A stretch of 19,935 bases of DNA from JAXDLH01 sp034666705 (GCA_034666705.1 JAXDLH010000097.1:1-19935), one strand, 5' to 3'; positions 7,219-14,907 are shown, counted from the first letter of the stretch. Translations and numbers: made by a program. The notes: generated by a model not told the origin, from the letters alone.

Positions 7219-7644
7219 ATGGATGAGCTGAACCCTCTCGCCGTGCCCGATCCGTTCGTCTATCGCTCGATCTGGGGCATCGCCGTCGAGAGCCGGCGCA
7301 GCTTCGACCTCCTCGTCGCCCGGCAGCTCCTCTGGCTGCCCGCGGCGCGGCCCGCCGTGCGCCAGCTCCTGTTCACCGAGGACGAGCAGCCGATCTGCCC
7401 CGCCTGTGGCGAGCTGATTACTACCGGCACCCCGGCCGTGGTCGGGATGGCGGTCCTGGCCGACGCCGAGCTGCAGGCGCGCCTCGCCCGCGACCCCGCG
7501 TCAATCGCGGCGCGCGACCCTGACGGCCTCGAAGCGTGGTGGCTGGTCCACGGCACGTGCCTCGACGCGCTCACCCCGGCGCGGCTCCACGAGCTGGACC
7601 GGCGCATCGAGCTCGCCCTGCGCGCCAGCACCCGCGCCAACTGA
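7219..7644 (+). CDS. Small Cys/His protein of unknown function
   Basis: A 141-residue soluble protein starting at ATG 7219. I do not recognise the family. The visible feature is CPACGELI (Cys60, Cys63) followed much later by VHGTC (His111, Cys114), which together could hold one zinc ion in a zinc-ribbon-like arrangement. The N-terminal half has a hydrophobic, Trp/Leu-rich amphipathic stretch (SFDLLVARQLLWLPAARP). The C-terminal helix HELDRRIELALRA is charged. Codon use matches its neighbours, with GC at most third positions, which supports a real gene. It is divergent from the MFS gene with about 60 bases between the starts. A role as a regulator or accessory of the transporter is possible but not shown. 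Confidence 0.7.
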   Translation: MDELNPLAVPDPFVYRSIWGIAVESRRSFDLLVARQLLWLPAARPAVRQLLFTEDEQPICPACGELITTGTPAVVGMAVLADAELQARLARDPASIAARDPDGLEAWWLVHGTCLDALTPARLHELDRRIELALRASTRAN

Positions 7645-7743
7645 TAGCGGCGCGCCCGGGAGTGGCCCGCAGCGCGGCAAGGGTCACGATGCTGCTGCTG
7701 GGTCAGGCTATAGAGGCCCGCCGCGATGCAGCGCTCCCTGAAT

Positions 7744-8862
7744 CTAGCGCTCGATCCAGCGGCGGCCCCACTCCTCGTCCATGCTTGGCGGCCGCTCGGT
7801 CGGCACCGGCATCGGCGAGGGAACCGGGCGGCCGTAGATGCGCGCTGTGTTCTCGCGCAGCACCTTTGCCATGGTTGCGGCGTCGAGGTGGCCAAGGGTG
7901 TGCGTGATGATCTCACCGGAGAACGGCCAGATGCAGCCGGGGTGCGGATAGTCGTTCGACCAGAGGAAGTTGTCCTGGCCATAGCTCGCGAGCAGGTGGC
8001 CGCCCACCTCGTCCTGCGTGAACGTCGCGAACACGTTGCGATGGAAGTACTCGCTGGGCAACATCGGGAGCGTCCGCTCGCGCCACTTCAGGAAGCGGCG
8101 ATCCATGTCCTCGACCCAGAACGGGATCCAGCCAACCTCGAGCTCGGCGAGCACCACCCGCAGCTCGGGGAAACGCTCGAACACGCCGGAGCAGATCAGC
8201 TCCGTAAGCTGCCGCATGGCGATCGCCTTATGCTCACCGCAGGTGCGGGCGACGGACTCCACGAGGCTCCGGCCCGGCCGGAAGCCGCCAGTGTAGGGAC
8301 CGAAGCCAGTGTTGATGTGCATGCTGACCGGCGCGCCCATCTCCTGCGCCGCCGCCCAGAAGGGATCGTAGTGGTCGCTGGTCCAGGGGATGCCTTCTGG
8401 CGGGATCTCCCACACCGTGGCGCCGGCCAGCCCCGCCTTCATGCAGCGCTCCAGCTCGTGCACCGCGTGGTCGGTGTTCCACAGGCCGATCTCCGCCTGA
8501 CCCCAGAGGCGGTCACCCGCTTCAGAGCAGAACTCAATCATCCAGTCGTTGTAGACGGAGGCACACGCCTCGGCCACCTCGGGCGCGAGATCGTCACGGT
8601 ACATCTCCTTGCCCCGCGTCGGGTAGAGCACCTCGGCCACAACCCCGTCGGCGGCCATATCGACCAGCCGCTTGGCCGGATCCCAGCCGCCCTCGCGTGC
8701 ATACTGCCCCTTGCCGATCTGGTGATGACCCTTCGAAAAGTCCATCACCCCTGCCCGATACCGCTCGGGCAGCCGCGTCTGCCACAGGTCGAGCGGCTCG
8801 GCCATATGGGAGTCGGCGGAAATCCGCACCTCCGGGCTCTTGGGCGTGCGTGTCTCAGCCAT
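7744..8862 (-). CDS. Amidohydrolase_2 family metal-dependent hydrolase
   Basis: A 372-residue TIM-barrel hydrolase of the amidohydrolase_2 family (COG2159 type; decarboxylases and hydrolases). The start is ATG 8862, with AGGAGG 6 bases upstream; an upstream in-frame ATG at 8916 lies inside the preceding gene and is not used. The first strand has ADSHMAEP (Asp17, His19), the usual metal-binding start. His182 in SMHINTG and Asp304 in SNDYPHPG fit the later metal ligands and the catalytic Asp. ELRVVLAELEVGWIPFWVEDMDRR is the family's typical barrel segment, and SEYFHRN precedes the last strands. It is the last gene of the minus-strand block, 38 bases after the lipoprotein gene, so probably co-transcribed. 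Substrates in this family include aromatic or heterocyclic carboxylates; the substrate here is inference. Confidence 0.93.
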   Translation of the reverse strand: MAETRTPKSPEVRISADSHMAEPLDLWQTRLPERYRAGVMDFSKGHHQIGKGQYAREGGWDPAKRLVDMAADGVVAEVLYPTRGKEMYRDDLAPEVAEACASVYNDWMIEFCSEAGDRLWGQAEIGLWNTDHAVHELERCMKAGLAGATVWEIPPEGIPWTSDHYDPFWAAAQEMGAPVSMHINTGFGPYTGGFRPGRSLVESVARTCGEHKAIAMRQLTELICSGVFERFPELRVVLAELEVGWIPFWVEDMDRRFLKWRERTLPMLPSEYFHRNVFATFTQDEVGGHLLASYGQDNFLWSNDYPHPGCIWPFSGEIITHTLGHLDAATMAKVLRENTARIYGRPVPSPMPVPTERPPSMDEEWGRRWIER

Positions 8863-8900
8863 CGCATCCTCCTCGTTTTCCGTTTGACCGTTCCGTCGGG

Positions 8901-10628
8901 TTACTCGCGACTCCACTGGTGGACGTTCCAGGTAGAGATCCGCTGCTTGGGCGTCACCTTCGTCACGCCGCGGACGCCGCTCCGCACGGCGGCCGTATCG
9001 TCATCCGAGTGCAGAGGGAGATAGAGCATCTGGTCCAGGCTCGTCTTCGCCATCTCTGCCGCAAGCTGATCGCGCTCGCTGCTGCCGGTCGTGTTGAACA
9101 CCCGGGCGACGAGTTGATCGAAGGCCGCATTGCTGTATCCGCCCATGTTGCTGCCGCGCCACCGGTTGCTCTCGGCGCTGAGCTGGCTGGTGACGAACGC
9201 GTTGTACGCGTCGTAGCCAGGCGTCGAGCCGCCGATGTACACGCCAGAGACCCGAGCGCCAGACTCGTGCCAGTCGATCGATCCGGGAATGGCGAAGGTC
9301 GTGGCGTCGATCCCGGCGGTTTTCCAGTCGTTGGCCATCGCCTGCAACACCTGGACGTTGCTGTTGATGTCGCTCTGCGCCTGGATCTCAATGGGGAACG
9401 GCCCGCCGCTCGCCGTCCGGTAGGCGCCATCGGTGCCCCGGCTGAGACCCGCCGCGGCGAGCAGCCGGTGCGCTTCGGTCGGGTTGTAGGCAAGGCCCGG
9501 CAGCCCACGCTGCCGGGCGAGTGTGAGCGCCGCATCCTCCTGCGGCAGCAGTACGTCGACCACGCTGGCGAGCCCGCCGAAGATCGTCTCCACGATCCCC
9601 TGGCGGTCGATCAGCTGCACCAGCGCCTGCCGCACGCGCGGGTCACCCGCCCATGGCGCACTTGCGTCACGGAATTGCCACCGGCCAGCGCGCAGCCGGC
9701 TCGGGCTTGGAATCACCGTGCCCGCGCCGATCGCCTCCCACTGCGTCTTGAGTGAGTTAGCCTCCGCCAGCTTCAGGGACCCGACCGGAATCACGTCGAC
9801 GTCGCCGCCGACCGCCCGCAGCACGAGCGCGCTCGTGTCGCCGACGAAGCGGACGGTCATCTGGTCGACCTTCGGCCGGCCAAGGAAGTACTGGTCGTTC
9901 GCGACCACGTCGATGAAGCCGCCTCGGACCCACTCCTTCAGGCGGTAGGGACCGAGCCCGACCCAATCGTCGGTCAGGTAGGAGCTGGAGACCAGCGCTT
10001 GCTTGTTGCCCGACTCGTACAGCGGGCCCAGCAGATGCGAGGGGAGCGGCACCACGGTATCGAGCGCCATCGCATTGGCAAAGATGTACGGCGTCTTCCA
10101 TCGAATGACCAGCGTTTTAGGATCCGGCGCCGTCATCTCCGAGATCTGGTTGATGACGCCCGTGCCGCGAGCGAAGAGCTCCGGATCGGGCCCAACCTTG
10201 AAGCCGAGGATCACATCGTCGGCGCTGAATGGTGTGCCGTCGTGCCACATGGCGTCGGGCCGCAGCCGCCAGGTGACTTCCATGGTGTTGTCGGGGTTGA
10301 TCTTCCAATCGCCGTTCTCGATCGTCGGCACCCGCTGGGCCGCCCAGGGCTGCAGGCTGCCGTTCTCGTCGTAGACGACAAGGCCCGCATGGAGCATATA
10401 GGCGGTCTGCGAGCTGCCCGCCCCACCGCCGTATGGAATGCCGCCGTCCTTCGGCTCCTCACCCGCCTGCTGACCCAGAATCAGCGTCCTGGGCGCCGCC
10501 GGCGCCGCGGGCGCACTCGGCGCCTCTGGACCCGGGCCGGCCGGCCCAGGGGACGCACATGCGGCAGTGAGCAGCATGACGAGGGCAACCAAGATCCGGG
10601 ATATGCGACCAGCGGGCACCGTGGTCAT
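8901..10628 (-). CDS. ABC transporter substrate-binding lipoprotein, family 5
   Basis: A 575-residue extracellular solute-binding protein (SBP_bac_5, the oligopeptide/nickel/glycan class). It starts at ATG 10628 with AAGGAG 8 bases upstream. The signal is a lipoprotein type: hydrophobic residues 12-23 with LLTAAC, so Cys24 would be lipidated. A Pro/Ala linker follows (residues 25-46). Family hallmarks: GLVVYDENGSLQPWAA, TWRLRPDAMWHDGTPFSADDV near residue 120, GLGPYRLKEW, and DPRVRQALVQLIDRQGIV. No permease or ATPase genes lie nearby, so it is an orphan binding protein at this locus. It sits between the bicupin and the amidohydrolase genes in the same direction, which suggests that it delivers their substrate or a precursor. 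The ligand cannot be read. Confidence 0.94.
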   Translation of the reverse strand: MTTVPAGRISRILVALVMLLTAACASPGPAGPGPEAPSAPAAPAAPRTLILGQQAGEEPKDGGIPYGGGAGSSQTAYMLHAGLVVYDENGSLQPWAAQRVPTIENGDWKINPDNTMEVTWRLRPDAMWHDGTPFSADDVILGFKVGPDPELFARGTGVINQISEMTAPDPKTLVIRWKTPYIFANAMALDTVVPLPSHLLGPLYESGNKQALVSSSYLTDDWVGLGPYRLKEWVRGGFIDVVANDQYFLGRPKVDQMTVRFVGDTSALVLRAVGGDVDVIPVGSLKLAEANSLKTQWEAIGAGTVIPSPSRLRAGRWQFRDASAPWAGDPRVRQALVQLIDRQGIVETIFGGLASVVDVLLPQEDAALTLARQRGLPGLAYNPTEAHRLLAAAGLSRGTDGAYRTASGGPFPIEIQAQSDINSNVQVLQAMANDWKTAGIDATTFAIPGSIDWHESGARVSGVYIGGSTPGYDAYNAFVTSQLSAESNRWRGSNMGGYSNAAFDQLVARVFNTTGSSERDQLAAEMAKTSLDQMLYLPLHSDDDTAAVRSGVRGVTKVTPKQRISTWNVHQWSRE

Positions 10629-10697
10629 TGGAAGTCTCCTTCTCTATGCACTGCCGAACATCAACGTTCATGCACCCTGGCTCATGCCACCCCGGGG

Positions 10698-10727
10698 CTT
10701 GTCATCCCCGCACTTATCATCCTGCAG
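10698..10727. repeat. Imperfect tandem repeat in the leader of the lipoprotein gene
   Basis: On the plus strand CTTGTCATCCCCGCA is followed directly by CTTATCATCCTGCAG; the two share CTT-TCATCC. Next to it, CGGGG and CCCCG (minus strand) can pair across ATGACAAG. The unit lies 70-100 bases before the lipoprotein start, in the 148-base gap after the bicupin stop. It may be a pair of protein sites or a small leader structure. The match is short and could be chance. Confidence 0.3.
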
Positions 10728-10776
10728 CCCTCCGCCGCAGCCGCAACCTGCCTTGGAGCTGCCGGACTACAGCACC

Positions 10777-11901
10777 CTAATCCTCGCCGGGCGCCTCCCA
10801 GGTGAACTTCGGGTTGGTGTAGATGTCCGGGGGCATCTGGCTCTTCACGCCCTGCTTCGCCAGTTCGGCCTCGAACGTCTGCCGCACCCACGCCTCCTCC
10901 TGCCAGTAGGGAATCTGGCTGCCCCCGTAGGCTGGCTCGATGTGGCGTGCGGGGTGCAGGGTGATGTACCGCATCGGGTTCGGGCCCGTGTTGAAGTGCT
11001 GGTGGTACCACATGTTCGGCGGGCCGAAGATGCTGCCCTCACGCCACGGCACGATCATCTTCTCGCCACCCTCCGCGGCCGGCCACATCAGTGAGAAGCC
11101 CTGCCCCTCCGGGATCAGGACGACCGCGCCCGAGCCATGGTAGTGGGCCGGCTTATAGGTGCCGGAGGGCAGGACCCGGCCGCCGATCTTGAGCGAGGTG
11201 ACGTTCGGCAGGCAGTAGTCCAGGTTGGGCATCGCGCCGCCGTACCCCTCGTGGCTATGGACTTTGTCAAAGGCGGTCAGGTCGGGGAAGAAGCTCGCCA
11301 CCCAGCCCCCGCGGCGCGAGCCGCGCGCGCCCTGCACCCATTTGGCGAAGGAGTAGACGTCGTGCTCCTCGCCAGCTGAGATGTCGGATGTCGGTTGCAG
11401 CGCAGGGTTATTGAAGAAGTACTCCGGGTCGGGGGTGATGGACATCGCCATCGGGAGGTAGTTGTAGTGAAAGAGGCGTGCGGCCTGATGGCCCTGCATG
11501 TTGGAGAGCTGGTACGTGTAGTTGCGCGGGATGAGGAACAGCGAGTGCGGCTGCCACTCGAACGTCTTGCGGGGACCGTCGCCCGCCCACACGGTGCAGA
11601 GGCCCTGGCCCGAGAGCACATAGATGATGTCGTCAAGGCTGAACTTGACCGGCGGCACGGTCGCACCCGGCGGCAGCTCGGTGACGCGCGTCTCCATGAA
11701 GTCCTTGTTGCCCTCGAGGACCACGACCGCGGCGTTGATCTCGCGCTCCTCCCACGGGCCGACCTCGATCTCGCGCAGGTCCTCGACGTAGTACGAGCGA
11801 TGGATCGGCACGCCGAGCGATTCGATCCACCGCTCGTAGCGTGGGGTGATCCACCAGTAATCCTGCCAGGCATTGGTTGCGCGGGCTACGTCCTGTGCCA
11901 T
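10777..11901 (-). CDS. Large bicupin protein, gentisate-dioxygenase-like fold
   Basis: A 374-residue two-cupin protein starting at ATG 11901, with AGGAGAG upstream. The N-terminal extension (ERWIESLGVPIHRSYYVEDL) precedes cupin 1. There, the usual HxH is missing: the strand reads VPPVKFSLDDIIYVLSGQG. Cupin 2 keeps metal ligands: His253 and His255 in KPAHYHGSG, with His300 and His302 in MWYHQHFN. The overall layout is that of ring-cleaving gentisate/salicylate-type dioxygenases, but one metal site is lost. An iron-dependent oxygenase acting on an aromatic or keto acid is plausible, not proven. It is 148 bases before the lipoprotein gene in transcription order, and has its own promoter within the end of the upstream MFS gene. 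Confidence 0.87.
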   Translation of the reverse strand: MAQDVARATNAWQDYWWITPRYERWIESLGVPIHRSYYVEDLREIEVGPWEEREINAAVVVLEGNKDFMETRVTELPPGATVPPVKFSLDDIIYVLSGQGLCTVWAGDGPRKTFEWQPHSLFLIPRNYTYQLSNMQGHQAARLFHYNYLPMAMSITPDPEYFFNNPALQPTSDISAGEEHDVYSFAKWVQGARGSRRGGWVASFFPDLTAFDKVHSHEGYGGAMPNLDYCLPNVTSLKIGGRVLPSGTYKPAHYHGSGAVVLIPEGQGFSLMWPAAEGGEKMIVPWREGSIFGPPNMWYHQHFNTGPNPMRYITLHPARHIEPAYGGSQIPYWQEEAWVRQTFEAELAKQGVKSQMPPDIYTNPKFTWEAPGED

Positions 11902-11956
11902 TCATCTCTCCTGGGAGTGCCGCATCGCGCCGCGTGCGTCTCGCGGTTTGGTGCCC

Positions 11957-11985
11957 ATCGTATGAGGACTACCGTTGAGCGTCAA
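11957..11985 (-). promoter_or_regulatory. Predicted promoter of the bicupin-lipoprotein-amidohydrolase genes
   Basis: On the minus strand, TTGACG (11985-11980) is followed after 17 bases by TACGAT (11962-11957). The -35 box matches the consensus at 5 of 6 positions and the -10 at 4 of 6, with ideal spacing. Transcription would start near 11950, giving a leader of about 49 bases before ATG 11901. The -35 box overlaps the stop codon of the upstream MFS gene, so the three downstream genes can be expressed independently of it. Confidence 0.55.
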
Positions 11986-13262
11986 GCAGGTGCGGGCACT
12001 GGCCGTTGCGGCTTGCCGACGGTGGCATGGATCGTGAGCCCCACGAGGACGAGGCCCGCCACGATGAGGTACAGCGTGGTGTAGCTGCCGGTGCGGTCCA
12101 GCATCGCGGCGAGGAGGAGCGGCACTGTGGCGCTCGTGATCCCTTGCAGCATCTGGGCGGTACCGATAATCGTGCCGATCGAGGTGCGGCCGAAGTACTC
12201 CGGCCAGATCTGGAGCTGCAAGACGAGGTTACCGCCCAGGCCGAGGCCGAGCACGCCCGCCGCGACGAATGCCCAGATCTCGCCCTCGGCGAGCGCCAGC
12301 AGCAAGCTGGAACAGAGCAGCAGGCTTCCCCACAGGACGAGCGCCCACCGTACGCTGCCGAGCCGCCGGATGGCGGGCGCCCAGAAGACGAGCCGCGACA
12401 CGACCTGCATGGCGCTCACCATGCTCACGCCAGCCGCCGCCGCCGTCGGGTCGATCCCTTTGCTGCTGAGGTACGAGTACATGAAGACGATGGAGACGTT
12501 GGGCGCGAGCTGGATGAGCGCCATCCCGGCCGCGATCAGCCAGAAGCCGGGGCTGTGCAGCGCCTCACGGGCGGTCCAGTCATCGGCGTCGCGCGCCCGC
12601 GCCGGCAGGCTGCCGGGCACGGAGGGGACGGTCTCAACGGGCTCGTCCCCGTCGGGCCGCAGCCCGATGTCCTCAGGGCGCCGTCGCACGACGAGCAATG
12701 CGGGGGCGAGCCCCACGGCGATTGCGAGCAGCCCAAGCGTCATCCACCCCGCCCGCCACCCGAGCGTCCCCACCACGGCGGCGATGATCGGCGGCAGCGT
12801 CAGATTGGCGATCGGCGGGCCCATCGCCGCCGTGCCATAGGCCGCCGCGCGCCGCCGGTGAAACCAGTTGGCGATGAGGCTCGCCGGAATGGCGCTCTGC
12901 AGCGCCGAGCGCGCCGCCCCGCTGATGAGGCCGACGGTCAGATAAAACTGCCAGGGCTCGGTCACCAGACCCGCGGCCATCAGGGCCAAACCCATGCAGA
13001 CGACGCTGAGGACGAGCACCAGCTTCGGCCCGCGTCGGTCCACCACCCGACCGAGCCCCGGACCCGCCACGGCGGCGGTGATGGCGGCGAGGCTCGTGCC
13101 GAGCACGATCGTGCTCCGCGACCATCCCAGGTCCGCGCTCATGGCCGGCAGGAAGATGCTGAAGGTGAAGCCACCGGTGCTCGCCTGGATGAAGAGGCTG
13201 GTCGCGGCCACCCCGACGATGTACCAGCCATAGAAGGGCCGTCGCAACCGGCGCAACCGCAT
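11982..13262 (-). CDS. MFS transporter, monocarboxylate/oxalate-type
   Basis: A major facilitator of about 426 residues with 12 predicted helices. The start region RRPFYGWYIVGVAATSLFIQ is typical of the monocarboxylate-porter/OFA-like branch. The loop 2-3 motif is GRVVDRRGPKLVLV, and ANWFHRRRAAAYGTA and FGRTSIGTIIGTAQM are the usual branch signatures. The central loop (RRRPEDIGLRPDGDEP) is also typical. I prefer the ATG at 13262 (GGGAG about 10 bases upstream) to an in-frame ATG at 13286. The carboxylate-transport leaning of this branch fits the catabolic genes that follow on the same strand, 80 bases downstream. The exact substrate is not known. Confidence 0.9.
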   Translation of the reverse strand: MRLRRLRRPFYGWYIVGVAATSLFIQASTGGFTFSIFLPAMSADLGWSRSTIVLGTSLAAITAAVAGPGLGRVVDRRGPKLVLVLSVVCMGLALMAAGLVTEPWQFYLTVGLISGAARSALQSAIPASLIANWFHRRRAAAYGTAAMGPPIANLTLPPIIAAVVGTLGWRAGWMTLGLLAIAVGLAPALLVVRRRPEDIGLRPDGDEPVETVPSVPGSLPARARDADDWTAREALHSPGFWLIAAGMALIQLAPNVSIVFMYSYLSSKGIDPTAAAAGVSMVSAMQVVSRLVFWAPAIRRLGSVRWALVLWGSLLLCSSLLLALAEGEIWAFVAAGVLGLGLGGNLVLQLQIWPEYFGRTSIGTIIGTAQMLQGITSATVPLLLAAMLDRTGSYTTLYLIVAGLVLVGLTIHATVGKPQRPVPAPA

Positions 13263-13322
13263 CCCCCGAGCTCCCACGCCATGCATTATGGCGGGACGCG
13301 GACTATGAGGACGCGGTAGAAG

Positions 13323-13352
13323 TTGAACTCGTGCGTCAAATTGACGTACATT
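13323..13352 (+). promoter_or_regulatory. Predicted TA promoter with palindromic operator in its spacer
   Basis: TTGAAC (13323-13328) and TACATT (13347-13352) are separated by 18 bases, each matching the sigma-70 consensus at 4 of 6 positions. The spacer ends with the perfect dyad CGTCAA-A-TTGACG (13334-13346), which extends with one mismatch to a 19-base dyad. This is where the ribbon-helix-helix antitoxin, alone or with the toxin, would be expected to bind for autoregulation. The antitoxin start lies about 45 bases downstream. TTGACG inside the dyad could alternatively be a -35 box, but no good -10 follows. Confidence 0.5.
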
Positions 13353-13396
13353 CAGAGCGCAGCGAGACGGGAGCAGGACGCGGTCGTGGAGGAACC

Positions 13397-13690
13397 ATGG
13401 ACGGAGAACAGACGTATCGGACGGAACGGCTAGGGGCGCGGGTACCTGCCGACGTGAAGGCGACCCTCCAGCGCGCAGCCGATCTGACGGGACGGAGCCT
13501 GAGCGATTTCGTCATCGCCAGCGCGCAGGCCGCCGCTGAGGAGACGATCCGGCAACACGCGATCATGGAGTTGACGGCGCGCGATAGCCGCCTGCTGGCC
13601 GAAGCGCTGCTGAATCCCCCGGAGCCAAACGCGCGGCTACGGGCGGCGTTCGAGGACTATGACCGCTTTACCGACCAGAGGGCGCGTTGA
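13397..13690 (+). CDS. tacA: DUF1778 (TacA-type) antitoxin
   Basis: A 97-residue protein of the DUF1778 antitoxin family. Translation from ATG 13397 is supported by GGAGG 7 bases upstream; the longer frame to 13331 would cross the operator and is rejected. Residues 10-50 form the ribbon-helix-helix DNA-binding part (RLGARVPADVKATLQRAA, then GRSLSDFVIASAQAAAEE). The C-terminal part (LLNPPEPNARLRAAFEDYDRF) is the short toxin-wrapping tail that neutralises the acetyltransferase. Its stop overlaps the toxin start by 4 bases. It should bind the dyad at 13334-13346 and repress the operon. The family is known; binding to this dyad is inference. Confidence 0.9.
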   Translation: MDGEQTYRTERLGARVPADVKATLQRAADLTGRSLSDFVIASAQAAAEETIRQHAIMELTARDSRLLAEALLNPPEPNARLRAAFEDYDRFTDQRAR

Positions 13691-14190
13691 GGGACGACCG
13701 CTACGGATTTGCGCCGCTCGGTGAGCTGAATCGGTCGGCCTTTTCCTGCGGCGACGAGCAGCTTGATCGCTACCTCAAGGAGCGCGCGGGGCAGGATCAG
13801 CGCCGAGGCGTCGCAAGCTGCTTCGTCCTGCTGGACCAGATCGATGGCACCATCGTTGGTTACTACACACTGAGCGCGTTTGGCGTCGTTACGACCGACC
13901 TGCCGGCATCGATGACCAAACGGCTCCCGCGCTACCCGAACCTGCCGGCCATTTTGCTGGGGCGCCTCGCCGTCGACACGCGGTATCAAGGCCAGGGATT
14001 CGGGAGGCGACTCCTCGTCGACGCGCTGCGCCGGGCGCTGGCAGTGACCTCCCAGGTGGGAGCAGTCGTCATGATGGTGGACGCGAAGGACGAGACGGCA
14101 GCCCGCTTCTATGAGGCTTTTGGGTTCACGCGTTTTCGGGATAGTCCGCGGCGCCTCTTTCTCCCCATCGCTGCAATCCGCAACCTGTAG
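13687..14190 (+). CDS. tacT: GNAT acetyltransferase toxin (TacT-type)
   Basis: A 167-residue GNAT protein starting at TTG 13687, overlapping the antitoxin stop (TTGA), which points to translational coupling. Toxins of this family acetylate the amino group of charged tRNAs and stop translation. The acetyl-CoA loop is RYQGQGFG (Arg99, Gly102, Gly104) after the strand LGRLAVD. FYEAFGF near residue 141 holds Tyr142 at the place of the catalytic Tyr in TacT. SCGDEQLDRYL near residue 20 is the family's usual N-terminal signature. Nothing suggests decay. A chromosomal, mobile-type TA pair lying between unrelated genes is common. Confidence 0.9.
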   Translation: MRDDRYGFAPLGELNRSAFSCGDEQLDRYLKERAGQDQRRGVASCFVLLDQIDGTIVGYYTLSAFGVVTTDLPASMTKRLPRYPNLPAILLGRLAVDTRYQGQGFGRRLLVDALRRALAVTSQVGAVVMMVDAKDETAARFYEAFGFTRFRDSPRRLFLPIAAIRNL

Positions 14191-14205
14191 GAAGACGTTC
14201 GTACG

Positions 14206-14219
14206 GCGGGCCCTCCCGC
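14206..14219. terminator. Small GC hairpin after the toxin gene
   Basis: GCGGG (14206-14210), a CCCT loop and CCCGC (14215-14219) form a 5-bp stem 16 bases after the toxin stop. It lies in the 122-base gap between two convergent genes. There is no T-tract, so termination is only suggested. I see no other feature in this gap. Confidence 0.3.
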
Positions 14220-14312
14220 ATTGTCGGAATTTGAGAACTCAGTAATGATCGCAGCGCTGGGAACGAGTGCAGCCTGCTAGCCGCGGGAGGATCGGGACCT
14301 ACACCCTACACC

Positions 14313-14831
14313 TCAGGATGCCACGGACGAGTCAAAGCGCGCGATGACAGCCGGCAGGTCGGCCAGCGACCCGATGACCGCGTCGGCTTCGGGCGGACGA
14401 CCCGGACGCGAGGCTGCGGCGGCGTCGAGCCAGACGGTCCCCATGCCGACGCGCTTGGCGCCGGCCACGTCTGACACGTAATCGTCGCCGACCATCACAC
14501 AGCTTGCCGCCTCGACGCCGATCTGCTCGAGGATCGTATGGAAGAACGTCGGATGCGGCTTGGCGACGCGCAGATCGTGCGCCGTGAAGACGTGGTCGAC
14601 CAGCGAGTCGATGCCGCCCCGCGCCAGGGCCCGGCGCACCGTGACCGCGTCCGATTCAGTCGCATTTGAGGCGACCGCGATCACGTACCGACCGTGGAGC
14701 GCCGTCAGCGCCTCGACCGCGCCCGGCCCGACCTCCACCCGCGGCCAGTCCGCCATTGGCCCCCACATATCGGGCAGCACGTCCATCAGCGTCCCGCCCC
14801 AGTCGAAGATCACGGCCCGAATCACCGCCAT
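14313..14831 (-). CDS. HAD-like hydrolase
   Basis: A 172-residue HAD-superfamily protein. Motif I is FDWGGTL with nucleophile Asp10; the second Asp of the usual DxDGT is Gly12, a variant also seen in some members. Motif II is Ser55 in VASNAT. Motif III is Lys91 in VAKPHP. Motif IV is GDDYVSD (Asp116, Asp117, Asp121). A short alpha-helical cap lies between residues 15 and 45. Loss of the general-acid Asp can mean a slower phosphatase or a different reaction such as dephosphonation or dehalogenation. The substrate is unknown. The gene is convergent with the toxin gene and 76 bases downstream of the TetR gene on the same strand. The ATG at 14831 has only a weak ribosome site. Confidence 0.88.
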   Translation of the reverse strand: MAVIRAVIFDWGGTLMDVLPDMWGPMADWPRVEVGPGAVEALTALHGRYVIAVASNATESDAVTVRRALARGGIDSLVDHVFTAHDLRVAKPHPTFFHTILEQIGVEAASCVMVGDDYVSDVAGAKRVGMGTVWLDAAAASRPGRPPEADAVIGSLADLPAVIARFDSSVAS

Positions 14832-14907
14832 CGGCAGCGGTCCAAGTCAGGATGGGACAAGGGGCCGAGGGACTCGAGCCCAGACAGCGTAAATGCTGGA
14901 GTGGGCA

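Noticed and set aside
12006..13319. 437-residue plus-strand frame opposite the second MFS gene
   Set aside because: Dominated by Arg, Asp, Glu, His and Pro with no fold signature; the minus-strand MFS protein explains the region.
14853..14900. tRNA-like GGGACTCGAGCCC (T-arm look) between the HAD and TetR genes
   Set aside because: Only 3 bp of the T stem pair and no matching acceptor 5' half or D arm is found within tRNA distance on either strand.
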